Source: Bog-473 sp963838835
Lineage (GTDB): Bacteria > Actinomycetota > Acidimicrobiia > Acidimicrobiales > RAAP-2
Reading direction: 5' to 3'
Length of the DNA: 64,000 nucleotides
Assembly (NCBI GenBank): GCA_963838835.1
Contig: CAWITA010000016.1
Location: 62,001 to 126,000, forward strand
Position 1 is the first letter of the stretch; each line of letters begins with the position of its first letter. Below are positions 16,612 through 26,132 of this stretch, one piece after another. Both the position numbers and the translations under genes were made by a program. The notes beneath the pieces are model-generated. The model saw only the letters and a list, made by a program, of their open reading frames with translations, was not told the origin of the DNA and ran no database searches.

Positions 16612-16692
16612 ATGTCGACCGGCGCCGAGCACGACCTGCGGCAGAAACCGCCTCGCCGGATCACGAGCGCAGGGGGGGTCCCGTGGGCATGA
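16612..16692 (+). CDS. 26-residue leader ORF coupled to the PASTA lipoprotein
   Basis: ATG at 16612 opens 26 codons (MSTGAEHDLRQ to GVPWA) and the TGA overlaps the lipoprotein ATG as ATGA. The codons look like ordinary high-GC coding sequence. A leaderless first cistron whose stop couples to the next gene would explain how the lipoprotein is translated. Alternatively the overlap is chance and only the lipoprotein is real. Confidence 0.32.
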   Translation: MSTGAEHDLRQKPPRRITSAGGVPWA

Positions 16693-17498
16693 CGCCGCGG
16701 TACCGGCTCCTGGCGGCCAGCGTCCCCTTCACGTTCGTGCTGTCCGGCGCGCTCGGCGCCTGCAGCGGCGCGCCGTCGACGCCCCAGTCGGTTTCCCAGA
16801 GCACCACGACGTCCACGACGGCCACGACCGTCACGACCGCGGCAACCGCAGCCGCCACAGCCGCCGCGGCCGCCGCAGCCGCCGCCTCGACCACCTCGAC
16901 CACCACCGCAGCCACGGCGCCGGGGGTGGCCGTGCCCGACGTCATCGGCCTGAAGCTCGAAGCCGCCCGCTTCTTCATGTACCTCGCCGGCTTCTTCACC
17001 GTCCCCCTGACGACCCCCTGTGACAAGGGCACCCCCACCAGCCAGAGCGTGGTGGCGTCGTTGTCGGTTCTCCGTGAACCGCCGGATCTGAACGTGGGCG
17101 CGGTCCCTCTCGTCGCCGGCACGTCCCTGCCGAAGGGTTCGTGGGTCGGCATCACCTGGTCGGGCTGTTACCCGAACGGCTCGGTCGTACCGGAGATCAC
17201 CGGGCTCAGCTTCAACGCCGCGGTGGGCCTATTGCACACCGCCGGCCTGACCTGGGCCTGTTACTCGATGGCAACGCTCACCGCGTCGCTCGCGACCATG
17301 ACCACGACGACGACGGACTCCACCAAACATTCCACGCCGGCGTCGTCCACCTCGACGACCACCACGCTCCCGCATAAGTCCTCGACCACGACCACCACGA
17401 CCGTGCCGCCGACGGTGCTCAGCCAGGGCACCGAGGCCGGCACCGTGCTCAACGCGGGCACGCCGGTCGTCTTTGTCATGCACCACTGTCCGCAGTGA
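16689..17498 (+). CDS. PASTA-domain lipoprotein with Ala/Thr-rich linkers
   Basis: 269 residues from the ATG at 16689 (a run of G upstream; GTG at 16683 is the alternative). The lipobox LSGALGAC at the end of the signal peptide marks a lipoprotein. A low-complexity Thr/Ala linker (about 35-75) follows. VPDVIGLKLEAARFFMYLAG and VPEITGLSFNAAVGLLHTAG are PASTA repeats, which bind peptidoglycan or beta-lactams in kinases and transpeptidases. A second Thr/Ser linker precedes the C-terminus. Probable role: surface-anchored cell-wall binding. The stop overlaps the MFS gene start by GTGA. Confidence 0.72.
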   Translation: MTPRYRLLAASVPFTFVLSGALGACSGAPSTPQSVSQSTTTSTTATTVTTAATAAATAAAAAAAAASTTSTTTAATAPGVAVPDVIGLKLEAARFFMYLAGFFTVPLTTPCDKGTPTSQSVVASLSVLREPPDLNVGAVPLVAGTSLPKGSWVGITWSGCYPNGSVVPEITGLSFNAAVGLLHTAGLTWACYSMATLTASLATMTTTTTDSTKHSTPASSTSTTTTLPHKSSTTTTTTVPPTVLSQGTEAGTVLNAGTPVVFVMHHCPQ

Positions 17499-19033
17499 GC
17501 GGGGCCGACGCGGCGCCACCCTCGGGGGCCCTTGTCGAGGACCTCGCGCTCTCCTCCGCCCGCGGGCGTTGGGTCATCGTCGCCACCGTGCTCGGCTCGG
17601 GGATGTCCCTGCTCGATTCGACCGTGGTCGGCATTGCGCTTCCGTCCATCCACCGCACGTTTCACGGGGATCTCGGCGCACTGCAGTGGGTCGTGACGGG
17701 TTACGCCCTCACGCTCGCGGCGTTCTTGCTCCTCGGCGGTTCACTCGGGGACCGATACGGGCGCCGGCGCATTTTCGCCATCGGCGTCGTCTGGTTCGCT
17801 CTCGCCTCGGCGTGCTGCGGCCTTGCCCCGGGAGCGGCCTGGTTGATCGGAGCACGACTGCTCCAAGGCGTTGGCGGCGCGCTGCTGACGCCGGCCAGCC
17901 TGGCCATCATCCAGGCGTCGTTCCGGGCCGACGACCGCGCCCGCGCCATCGGCGCTTGGTCGGGGTTCGGCGGCCTGGCCGCTGCGGTCGGCCCGCTGGT
18001 GGGTGGCTACCTCCTCGCGGTCGGCTCGTGGCGTTGGGTCTTCTTCATCAACCTCCCCTTGGCCGCGTTGGTCCTCGCCGTGACCGTCCGCCACGTGCCC
18101 GAGACGCGAGACCCCAGCAGCACCGGCCGCATCGACTCGGTTGGCGCCGTGCTCGCCGTCGCTTTCCTGGCCGGCCTGACCTACGGGCTCATCGAAGCAC
18201 CCACGCTGGGGTGGTCGAGCCCGGCCGTCGTCGCCAGCCTCGCCCTCGCCGCCGTGACCGGCCCCGCCTTCCTCGTCGTCGAACACCGTCGGGCCCGGCC
18301 CATGCTCCCGCTCGGCCTTTTCCGGTCCCGCCAGTTCAGCGGCGCCAACGCCGTGACGTTCGCCGTCTACGGCGCGCTCGGTGGCGCGCTGTTCCTGCTC
18401 CCGATCGAGCTCCAACTCGTCGCGCACTACAGCCCGCTCGCCTCGGGCCTGGCCTTGCTCCCGGTGACCCTCCTCATGCTCGTGTTCTCGGCACGGTCGG
18501 GCCAGCTCTCGGCCCGCATCGGTCCCCGGCTCCAGATGACGCTCGGGCCTTTCGTGATCGCCGCCGGGCTCCTGCTCCTCACCCGGGCCACCCACGCCGG
18601 CAGCTACTTCACCGAGGTCTTCCCGGCGGTGCTGCTCTTCGCGGTCGGCCTCGCCATCGTCGTGGCCCCGCTGACGGCGACGGCGATGGGCGCGGCGCCC
18701 GCCGAGCACTCCGGAGTCGCCTCGGCCGTGAACAACGTGGTGGCCCGGGCGGCGGGGCTCCTGGCGGTGGCCCTGCTGCCGCTGCTCTCGGGACTGACCG
18801 GTGCGGCGGCCCTCGGCAGTTCGGCCCTCGCCGTCGGGTTCCGCACCGCCATGCTCATCTCCGCCTTTGCCGCGGCCGCTGGTGGGGTCATCGCCGCGTT
18901 GACCATTCGCAACCCGGCGGGCCCGCCCTCGCCGGTGGTCGAGCAGTACAGCCGGACCTGGCACTGTGCCCTCGGCAATCCCCCACTCCGGCCCGACCCC
19001 GCGCCGGTCGGCACCGGTGGCGGCGGGCGCTGA
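17495..19033 (+). CDS. MFS drug-efflux transporter, DHA2 family
   Basis: 512 residues with the 14-helix pattern of DHA2 (EmrB/QacA) pumps. Motif A GGSLGDRYGRRR (about 81-92), motif C AVGPLVGGYLL (about 164-174) and a D1-type SLLDSTVVGIALPSI start of helix 1 are present. The C-terminus after about 480 is soluble and proline-rich. It starts GTG in a GTGA overlap with the lipoprotein gene. Likely exports hydrophobic compounds by proton exchange; substrate unknown. Confidence 0.87.
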   Translation: MSGADAAPPSGALVEDLALSSARGRWVIVATVLGSGMSLLDSTVVGIALPSIHRTFHGDLGALQWVVTGYALTLAAFLLLGGSLGDRYGRRRIFAIGVVWFALASACCGLAPGAAWLIGARLLQGVGGALLTPASLAIIQASFRADDRARAIGAWSGFGGLAAAVGPLVGGYLLAVGSWRWVFFINLPLAALVLAVTVRHVPETRDPSSTGRIDSVGAVLAVAFLAGLTYGLIEAPTLGWSSPAVVASLALAAVTGPAFLVVEHRRARPMLPLGLFRSRQFSGANAVTFAVYGALGGALFLLPIELQLVAHYSPLASGLALLPVTLLMLVFSARSGQLSARIGPRLQMTLGPFVIAAGLLLLTRATHAGSYFTEVFPAVLLFAVGLAIVVAPLTATAMGAAPAEHSGVASAVNNVVARAAGLLAVALLPLLSGLTGAAALGSSALAVGFRTAMLISAFAAAAGGVIAALTIRNPAGPPSPVVEQYSRTWHCALGNPPLRPDPAPVGTGGGGR

Positions 19034-19088
19034 CGCCGGTGCCGATCCCGCGGTGCGATCGGTCCGCCCGTCGACAAAGGTAGGTGCC

Positions 19089-20288
19089 GTGCCACGCTCA
19101 CCGCGCCCCGCCGCGCCACAGGTCTTCGCCCCCGCCCCCCTCGGCCCGCTCACCTTGCGCAACCGCATCATCAAGGCGGCCACCTTCGAGGGCGTCATGC
19201 CGGGCGGCATCGTCAGCGACGACCTGATCGCGTTCCACCGGCGGGTGGCCGCCGGCGGCGCCGCCCTCTCCACCGTGGCCTACCTGGCGGTCTCGCCTGA
19301 GGGCAGGACCGACCGGCACTGTGTCCTCCTGAACGAGGACAACCGCGCGGGCCTGCGCCGCCTCACCGACGCCATCCACGCCGAAGGCGCTGCGGCGGCG
19401 GCGCAGATCGGCCACGCCGGGCCGGTCGCCAACCCCCGCTCCAACCGTGCCCCTGCGCTCTCCCCCTCCGGTGGCTTCACCCCGATGGGCTCCCGCCTGC
19501 ACGCCGTCGACCGGGCCGGGATCGAGCGCATCACCGAGGACTACCGGCGCGCCGCGGCGTTGGCGGTGGAGGCCGGCTTCGACAGCATCGAAGTGCACGT
19601 CGGGCACAATTACCTTCTCAGCGTGTTCTTGAGTCCCAAGCTCAACCGGCGCGACGACCAGTTCGGCGGTTCGCTCGAGAACCGGGCGCGCTTCGCCCGC
19701 AACGTCCTGCGCTCTGTGCGCGACGCCGCCGGACCCAAAACGGCGGTGACGGCCAAGCTCAACATGGCCGACGGCGTGGACGGCGGCCTGTGGCTCGACG
19801 AGAGCGTCCAGGTCGCCTCGCTCTTCGAGTCCGACGGCGCGCTCGATGCGCTCGAACTGACCGGCGGCAGCTCGCTGGCCAACCCGATGTACCTCTTCCG
19901 CGGCGACGCGCCGTTGCGCGAGTTCGGCGCCACCCTGCCGGCACCGGTCCGCCTCGGCTTCCGTGTCGTCGGCCACCGCTTCCTCAAGGCCTACCCCTAC
20001 GAGGAAGCGTTCTTCCTCCCCTACGCCCGCCAGTTCCAGCGCGCCCTTTCCATGCCCGTCATCCTGCTCGGGGGCATCACCGAACTGAGCACCATCGAGT
20101 CCGCCCTGGCCGAGGGCTTCGCCTTTGTCGCCATGGCCCGCGCCCTGCTGCGCGAGCCCGACCTGCCCCACCGCATGCGGGCGGGCACGTCGCTGTCGTC
20201 GCTGTGCATCCACTGCAACAAGTGCATGCCCACCATCTACTCGGGCACGCGCTGCGTCCTGGTGGCCGACCGCCCGGGTTCTCCCTAG
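19089..20288 (+). CDS. NADH:flavin oxidoreductase, Old Yellow Enzyme family
   Basis: 399 residues from the GTG at 19089 (AGG-rich ribosome site upstream). The FMN-binding TIM barrel is clear: LGPLTLRNRIIKAATFEG, AAQIGHAGPVAN, then EVHVGHNYLLSVFLSP, LNRRDDQFGGSLENRARF, and near the end LLGGITEL, ALLREPDLP and the CIHCNKC cysteine pair. The cysteine-rich end resembles the Fe-S or metal-binding region of larger OYE relatives, but the C-terminal flavin domain is missing. Reduces activated C=C bonds; substrate unknown. Its 3' end overlaps the convergent amidase by 4 bases. Confidence 0.85.
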   Translation: MPRSPRPAAPQVFAPAPLGPLTLRNRIIKAATFEGVMPGGIVSDDLIAFHRRVAAGGAALSTVAYLAVSPEGRTDRHCVLLNEDNRAGLRRLTDAIHAEGAAAAAQIGHAGPVANPRSNRAPALSPSGGFTPMGSRLHAVDRAGIERITEDYRRAAALAVEAGFDSIEVHVGHNYLLSVFLSPKLNRRDDQFGGSLENRARFARNVLRSVRDAAGPKTAVTAKLNMADGVDGGLWLDESVQVASLFESDGALDALELTGGSSLANPMYLFRGDAPLREFGATLPAPVRLGFRVVGHRFLKAYPYEEAFFLPYARQFQRALSMPVILLGGITELSTIESALAEGFAFVAMARALLREPDLPHRMRAGTSLSSLCIHCNKCMPTIYSGTRCVLVADRPGSP

Positions 20289-21715
20289 GCCGCGACCGGC
20301 GGCCGGCGCGCCGCCCAGGGCGCGGCCTGCTCGAGCTGTCCCGCCAGCGAGAGCAGCGTCTCCTCGTCGCCGAAGCGTCCAACGAACTGTACGCCGATGG
20401 GCAGACCGGCGTCGTTCCAGTGCAGCGGAAGCGAGATGCCCGGCTGACCGGTGACGTTGAACGGGGGCGTGAACGGCACGTAGGCGGCGGCCCGGAACAA
20501 TCCGGCGAGGGGCTCGCCCGGCGGCGAGTCGAAGGTCCCGAGGGGTGCCGGCGGCTCGCCCAGCGTCGGGGTGAGCAAGACGTCGATCTCCTCGAAGACG
20601 GCCGCGATCTGGCGGGTGGCCCGCTGCAGCCCCTGCACCGCCTGCAAGTACTGCCCGGCGTTGAGCGAGCGCCCCACCTGAATCAGGGCCCAGCTCAGCG
20701 GCTCGACCTCGGTCTCGGTCACCGCCCGGCCGAGGCGGTGCTCCCAGTCGCCGATGGCCCAGGCGTTGCCGGCGGCCCAGGCGTTGATGAAATCGGCCGT
20801 GAAGGCGTCGCCGTCGACGTCGAGCGCGGCACCCTCCACCCGGTGCCCGAGCGACGCACACAGCGTCGCCGCCGCCCGCGCCGCCGCCACGCAGTCAGGA
20901 TGGACCTCGCTCCCGGTCGGCGAGGCCGTCAGGACCGCGATACGCAGCGGTGGCGGCGGGGTCGCAGCGGCGGCCGCAAAGGACGGCCCGCGACGCGGAG
21001 GCGCCCAGTAGGGATCGCCCGGCACCGGACCCGCCGTGGCGTCGAGGATCGCCGCCGAGTCGCGCACGGAACGCGTCACCACGTGCTCGGCCACGAGGCC
21101 GCCCATCAAGTCGCCGTAGTTGGGCGCCAGCGAGTTGCGGGCGCGCGTGGGCTTGAGGCCGACCAAGCCACAGCACGACGCCGGGATCCGGATGGAGCCG
21201 CCCCCGTCGTTTGCGTGCGCCGCGGGGACCATGCCCGACGCCACGGCGGCCGCTGACCCGCCGGACGAGCCGCCGGTGGAGTGCTCGGTGTTCCACGGGT
21301 TGCGCGACGCACCGAAACGGCGCGGCTCGGCCGTGGGGAGGATCCCGAGTTCGGGCGTGTTCGTCTTGCCGCAGATGACGAAGCCGGCGTTGATGTAGCG
21401 CTGGGTCAGCTCCTGGGTCACCGTCGAGCGATAGTCCCCCGCGAAGTCAAGCCCCTCGCAGAAGGGGGTCCCCGCCAGCTCGGCGACGAGGTCTTTGAGG
21501 AGGAACGGCACGCCCCGAAACGGCCCGTCGGGCAGCTCGTCCGCGGCCTCGGTGCGGGCGCGGTCGTACAGCTCGTGAATGATTGCGTTCAGTTGCGGGT
21601 TGAGCTTCTCCATGCGGGTGATCGCCTGACCGACGAGCTCGGAAGGCGACACCTCCTCGCGACGAACCATCTCCGCCTGTGCCGTTGCGTCGAGCCATGC
21701 CGTGTCGTCGCTCAC
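20285..21715 (-). CDS. amidase (amidase-signature family)
   Basis: 476 residues with the Ser-Ser-Lys triad of amidase-signature enzymes. The lysine is in VPFLLKD (about 70), the glycine/serine-rich core is TGGSSGGSAAAVASG (about 147-161), and the catalytic serine region is DGGGSIRIPASCCGLVGLKPT. Such enzymes hydrolyse amides, carbamates or aryl acylamides. It is downstream of the HxlR gene by 25 bases in the same direction, so co-transcription with the regulator is likely. Length is normal. Confidence 0.9.
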   Translation of the reverse strand: MSDDTAWLDATAQAEMVRREEVSPSELVGQAITRMEKLNPQLNAIIHELYDRARTEAADELPDGPFRGVPFLLKDLVAELAGTPFCEGLDFAGDYRSTVTQELTQRYINAGFVICGKTNTPELGILPTAEPRRFGASRNPWNTEHSTGGSSGGSAAAVASGMVPAAHANDGGGSIRIPASCCGLVGLKPTRARNSLAPNYGDLMGGLVAEHVVTRSVRDSAAILDATAGPVPGDPYWAPPRRGPSFAAAAATPPPPLRIAVLTASPTGSEVHPDCVAAARAAATLCASLGHRVEGAALDVDGDAFTADFINAWAAGNAWAIGDWEHRLGRAVTETEVEPLSWALIQVGRSLNAGQYLQAVQGLQRATRQIAAVFEEIDVLLTPTLGEPPAPLGTFDSPPGEPLAGLFRAAAYVPFTPPFNVTGQPGISLPLHWNDAGLPIGVQFVGRFGDEETLLSLAGQLEQAAPWAARRPPVAA

Positions 21716-21740
21716 CGAGGCTCACCGTAGCCACGGTGCG

Positions 21741-22232
21741 TCAGGCGGGCACGGACGCGGGCACGGTGGCGTCACCGGAACCCGGTCGGTGCGCCCCGGT
21801 GCGGATCGCGACTGCCTCGGTGACCGAGACGTCGGCCCCGCAGACGGTGCAGCGGCGGCGGTCGTCGAGCTCGCCGCCGCAGTCGCGATGTTGGAGGATC
21901 ATCGGCCGCTCGCCCTCGATGCCATAGCGATCCCCCCATTGCAACAGCGCGACCAGCACTGGCCACAGATCGGCGCCCTTCTCGGTCAGGCGGTATTCGT
22001 GGCGCCGTGGACGTTCCTGGTACGGGCGCTTCACCAGGATCCCCTCCTCGACCAGTCGTTCCAAGCGGGTCTGGAGGATGTTGCGCGCCACGCCGAGGTC
22101 CCGCTGGAGGTCGTCGAAGCGCCGGATGCCCAAGAAGACGTCCCTGATGATGAGCAGCGTCCACCGCTCGCCCACCACCTCCAACGTCGATGCGACGGGG
22201 CAGTACTGGCTCTGGTAGTCCCTCTTCAACAC
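21741..22232 (-). CDS. HxlR family transcriptional regulator
   Basis: 163 residues. An N-terminal winged helix of the HxlR type is clear, with CPVASTLEVVGERWTLLIIR, FDDLQRDLGVARNILQTRL and RHEYRLTEKG. Cys11 (QYC) is in the position of the redox- or ligand-sensing cysteine of several family members. The C-terminus holds CGG and CTVCG, a possible small zinc site. It is divergent from an MFS pump, the usual arrangement for HxlR-controlled efflux. The GTG start sits 6 bases after a -10 hexamer. Confidence 0.9.
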   Translation of the reverse strand: MLKRDYQSQYCPVASTLEVVGERWTLLIIRDVFLGIRRFDDLQRDLGVARNILQTRLERLVEEGILVKRPYQERPRRHEYRLTEKGADLWPVLVALLQWGDRYGIEGERPMILQHRDCGGELDDRRRCTVCGADVSVTEAVAIRTGAHRPGSGDATVPASVPA

Positions 22233-22238
22233 AGCCCC

Positions 22239-22244
22239 AGTCTA
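22239..22244 (-). promoter_or_regulatory. -10 element, leaderless HxlR gene
   Basis: TAGACT on the minus strand ends 6 bases before the GTG at 22232, with no Shine-Dalgarno sequence. Confidence 0.42.
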
Positions 22245-22265
22245 CCGCATGTTTCCGCTAGTTGG

Positions 22266-22294
22266 TTGTTTTATAAAACTTTATCCCTTACAGT
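22266..22294 (+). promoter_or_regulatory. promoter of leaderless MFS gene
   Basis: TTGTTT (22266-22271), a 17-base spacer and TACAGT (22289-22294) place the transcription start at the GTG at 22302, 7 bases on. It defines the MFS start. Confidence 0.48.
22268..22279. promoter_or_regulatory. palindrome GTTTTATAAAAC, candidate HxlR operator
   Basis: A perfect 12-base palindrome in an AT-rich patch between the HxlR and MFS genes. It overlaps the MFS -35 hexamer and spacer, so repressor binding would block that promoter. Confidence 0.45.
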
Positions 22295-22301
22295 TAGTAG
22301 T

Positions 22302-23781
22302 GTGAAAGAACGAACCCAAGCCGCGGCAGCCACCGAGGCCGCGGAAGGCTCCCGGCCGGCCGTGACCGCCCTGATCGTGCTGACCGGGGTGTTCTTGTCC
22401 TCGCTCGACCTGTTCATCGTCAACATCGCCTTCCCCAGCATCTCGGCCACCTATCACGCCGAGAGCCTCAGCTCGCTGTCGTGGGTGCTGAGCGCCTACA
22501 CGATCGTCTTCGCCGCCGCCCTCGTCCCCGCCGGGCGCTGGGCCGACCGGGCGGGGCGCAAGAGGGCGTTCCTCCTTGGGCTCGCCGTCTTCACCGCCTC
22601 GTCCGCACTGTGCGCCGTTGCTCCCTCGCTTGGCTTCCTCGTCGGTGCCCGGGTGCTGCAGGCGAGCGGCGGCGCCCTCATGCTGCCGACCTCGCTCGGA
22701 CTGCTGCTGCCCGCCTTCGGTCCCGGGCGCAAGGGGGCCGCCATCGGTCTGTGGTCGGCCGTCGGGGGCGCGGCCGCCGCCTTCGGTCCTCCCGTCGGCG
22801 GGCTGCTGGTCCAGGTCAGTTGGCGCTGGGTGTTCCTGGTCAACCTGCCCTTCAGCGTGCTGGCGCTCGTCTTCGGGGTCCGCTTCCTCCAAGAGGTGCG
22901 CGACCCGGTCGCCCACAAAGCCGACCTCCTCGGCGCGGGGCTCCTGACCGTGGCTGTGGCCAGCGTGGTGGCCGGCATCGTCCAGGGTCCGGGTTGGGGC
23001 TGGTCGAGTGGGCGCGTCGTCGGGATCTTCGCGCTGGCACTGCTCGCCGGCGCCGGGCTCGTGCTGCGCTCCTCCCGTCATCCCGACCCGATCCTCGAGC
23101 CGGCCGTCATCGGGCACCGGGCGGTGGCCCTGGCCGACTTGAGTTCGCTCGCCTTCTTCAGCGGCTTCGGCGCGCTGGTGCTCGGCGGCGTCCTCCTGCT
23201 GACAGGTGTCTGGCACGAGTCCGTGCTGCGCGCCGGCTTCATGATTGCCCCCGGGCCGCTGCTGGCGGGGCTGACCGCCTTCCCCGGCGGGCTGCTGGGC
23301 GCGCGCCTGGGGCACCGGGCCGTCGGCACGGCCGGGTCGCTGTTCTTCGCGGCCGGCGGGTTGTGGTGGATCACCCATGTCGGCGCCACCCCGGACTGGG
23401 CGGGTGCCTACCTGCCCGGCAGCGTTCTCAGCGGCTTCGGCGTCGGGCTCATGCTCCCCTCGCTCGGCGGTGCTGCGACCGCGCCGCTTCCGCCGCAGCG
23501 CTCCGCCACCGGCTCCGCCCTCTACGCCATGACTCGCCAGATCGGGGTCGCGCTCGGCGTGGCTTGCCTCGTGGCCATCCTGGGGAGCGCCACCGGGGGG
23601 TCCGCAGGTGCACGCGTTCCACCACGCCTGGATCTTCATGATCGGCTGCGGCCTCCTGGCCGGCCTGGTGCTCCAGGGCATCGGGGCGCGCACCGCCGAG
23701 ACGGCTGACGCCGTGCCGCTGGTGGAGGTCCCGGCGGGCGTGGCCGACCCCGAGATCTACGCGCTCGCTGCCGGCAAGTAG
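22302..23781 (+). CDS. MFS efflux transporter, frameshifted near the 3' end
   Basis: DHA2-type pump, 492 residues once repaired. Motif A GRWADRAGRKR, motif C FGPPVGGLL and about 14 helices are present. The frame runs into a nonsense tail after the G6 run at 23595-23600. Removing one G gives TGGPQVHAFHHAWIFM, a normal last helix, and then a tail ending ALAAGK with a TAG at 23779. The repaired length is an exact number of codons. The insertion may be a sequencing error or a real mutation. Divergent HxlR gene and operator indicate induced drug efflux. Confidence 0.82.
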
Positions 23782-25120
23782 GAGGGGTTGGCCACCAGGA
23801 GCTGGTCGCGCGCCGACGCGGCCAGCACGGCGGCCAGAGGTTCCCAGTCGGCGTCGAACGCCCCGGCGCGGATCGCCGCCGCCAACGCAGCGTCGTCGCC
23901 CACTCCGAGGTCGCGCAGGCGGTGCGCGTGAGCAGAGGAGACCTGCGGACCCAGGAGCAACTCGCGTTCGGCGATCGCCAGCGCGTTACGCGCCACACGG
24001 GCCTCGAAGCGCGCGCCCCGCGCTGTGCTCCATCACGCCGGTCTCGAGATACTCGCGCACCGCCTCCAGCAGCTCCGCCGCCGTCGGGCGTCCGAACGGG
24101 GCCTGCACGATGCCGCGGGCCGGCGGCTCGGGAACGTCGTCGAGGGGCGCGACCCCGAGGAGCGTGAAGAGGTCCCACTCGCTCTCGCACACGCGCCGGC
24201 CGATGGCAGCCAGCTCCACCGAGCGCGCCGCCCCGCTCAGATGTGTCGAGGCCTGCAGCACGCAGATGGTGGCCCATTTCACCGTGGCGTAGACCTGCCA
24301 CCAGTGCACCTGCTCGGGTTCCACCCGCGCCCCTCCCGCCGACTCGTACGCCGCGAGGAACTCGTCCAGCGCGCCGAACCCTCCAAGCTCACCACGTCCC
24401 CCAAAACGCCAGGCCGGGGCGCACAGCCATCCGATGTCCTCCGCCGCGTCGCCGGCGTGGGCCAGCTCCCAGTCGAGCACGCCGCGCAGGCCCTCGGGAC
24501 CGACCAGGAAGTTGCCGAAGCGGAAGTCGCCGTGCAGCGTCACCCGCGGCCCGAAGGCGGGCCGGTGGGCAGCCAGCCAGCGCTGGCCCAGTTCCAAGGC
24601 GGGACGCACCTCGCCCAGCGCGTCGAGATAGGGCAGCGGGTCGCCCAGCGGGTCGGCGGGTGGCAGGCCCGCGATGGCGTCGGGGTCGATGGTGTGGATG
24701 CCGGCCAGCGCGCACCCGCACTGCGCGACCAGCGCGCGCCGCGGCCGTGGCCCACGCGGCGTCACGCAGGATCTTGCGCGGGATCGTCTCCCCCTCGAGC
24801 CGCTCGACCACCAGCCAGTCGGCCCCCAGCGCGTCGAGCGCCCCCATGGCGACCACCGCCGGCACGGGGACGCCGGCGTCTCGTGCCGCCTCGAGCAGCG
24901 CGCGTTCCATTGGTAGCTTCCCGCCCCGCGTGGCGCCCTCCCCCCGCTCCATCTGCAGGATGAGCCGGCGTGGTGGCGCCCCCGACACCTCGAGTTCGAA
25001 GGCGCTCGTGACCCGGGAGGCCCCGCCCGAGAGCCGGTGCAAGTCGCGGACCGTGCCCCCGAGCTGACCGCCGAGCGCGGCAGCGAGTTCATCGTCGCTC
25101 AACCGCGCTCGGTCTGCCAC
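23757..25120 (-). CDS. APH-type phosphotransferase fused to DUF6285-like domain, two frameshifts
   Basis: 453 residues after repair. The start is the GTG at 25120. The aminoglycoside-phosphotransferase fold shows LHGDFRFGNFLVGPEG and GVLDWELAHAGDAAEDIGWL (Brenner motif and metal aspartate). It runs on in frame into RPTAAELLEAVREYLETGVM, ARNALAIAERELLLG and ANPSYLP, a DUF6285-like domain usually encoded as a separate gene. The frame is broken near 24745 (one G too many in a GC stutter) and at 24016-24019 (four Cs where three fit). Both repairs restore family sequence. It ends the SDR / DUF7064-like operon, convergent with the MFS by 25 bases. Confidence 0.78.
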
Positions 25121-25130
25121 GACGGCACGC

Positions 25131-26129
25131 CTACTCGACGGCGACGACAGGCCTCCCGCCGTCGTCGAGCTGGTGCAGGTATTCGCAGATGCCGTAGCCG
25201 GTGCTGATGCCGCCATCGGGGTCCTGGTAGGTCCAGCGCGCCAGGCCCTCGTTGACCATGGTGCCCCCGGCCCGGCCGATGTCGGCCACCCGGAGCACGT
25301 CGCCCCGCAACGGGTAGCTGCGGCCGCGCTTGTCCACGACCTCGAGGTGCACGACAGCGTGGGTCACCCCGTCGTCGGCCAGCTCGGTCCTGACCCGCCA
25401 TTCGGCGACCGACGTGGCCGCTGTTCCGTCCCACACCCAGCCCCGGTGCAGGTCGCCGGCGTCGGTACCGAGCCGGATGCCCCCAAAGTGCATGTCCTCC
25501 CCGAGGTTGATGGAGAACCAACGCCACATCTTCGGTCCACCCCACCGGCGCGGCCCCCAGGAGCGGTCGCGGTTCCCGTGCGCCCCGTGCCAGTGGTGAC
25601 GGGAGCCATCGAGGTCGAGGAAGCCGACCCAGCGCCCCGCCTGCTCGAGGTGCCCCTTGCCCACCGTGCCCGCCGCCGCTGCGGCCTCGGCCGACTTGGG
25701 TCCGCCACTCGGCTGGCCGTCGGTGCCGATGGCCGGCGTGATGGCCTCGAAGCGCACGTCGAGCACCACCGGAACAGGGTGGGTCGTGGTCTCGCCCCGC
25801 CCGCACGGGCGCGCCTGGACCTCGCCCTCCATGGTCAGGCGCCACGACTGCAGCGCTTCGAGCATCTCGTAGCGCACGGCCCCGACCTCGAGCACCGTGT
25901 CCACCATCTCGCGCTGCTCTTTGAGCCAGCGATACTCGCCGAGCTCTCCGCCGGGGAGCCACAGGGACAGGCCGACGTCCATCGTCCCCTCGTTGGGCCG
26001 GATGCCGATGCGGCTGAAGAGGCCACTGTCGGTCTCGGGGTCGTAAGCGTTGAAGTAGTAGGACTCGCTCCAGGCGCTGTCGCCTTCGACGGGGTGGGCC
26101 AAGTCGTGTCGTGCGTCGAGGATGGGCAT
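25131..26129 (-). CDS. DUF7064/DUF7065-like protein
   Basis: 332 residues. The core RDRSWGPRRWGGPKMWRWF, preceded by GHLEQAGRWVGFLDLDG and followed by HFGGIRLG, matches a family of beta-rich proteins that I know as DUF7064/DUF7065 next to acyl-CoA and phosphotransferase genes. DAWSESYYFNAYDP-like start and many Trp and Gly suggest a lipocalin-like barrel. No signal peptide. It lies 3 bases after the SDR and 10 before the phosphotransferase, so these three form one operon of lipid- or steroid-type catabolism. Function unknown. Confidence 0.72.
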   Translation of the reverse strand: MPILDARHDLAHPVEGDSAWSESYYFNAYDPETDSGLFSRIGIRPNEGTMDVGLSLWLPGGELGEYRWLKEQREMVDTVLEVGAVRYEMLEALQSWRLTMEGEVQARPCGRGETTTHPVPVVLDVRFEAITPAIGTDGQPSGGPKSAEAAAAAGTVGKGHLEQAGRWVGFLDLDGSRHHWHGAHGNRDRSWGPRRWGGPKMWRWFSINLGEDMHFGGIRLGTDAGDLHRGWVWDGTAATSVAEWRVRTELADDGVTHAVVHLEVVDKRGRSYPLRGDVLRVADIGRAGGTMVNEGLARWTYQDPDGGISTGYGICEYLHQLDDGGRPVVAVE

Positions 26130-26132
26130 CGC

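Noticed and set aside
17741..23693. Long antisense open frames opposite the MFS, OYE and amidase genes
   Set aside because: They are Arg/Gly/Glu-rich shadows expected in high-GC DNA, with no recognisable motifs.
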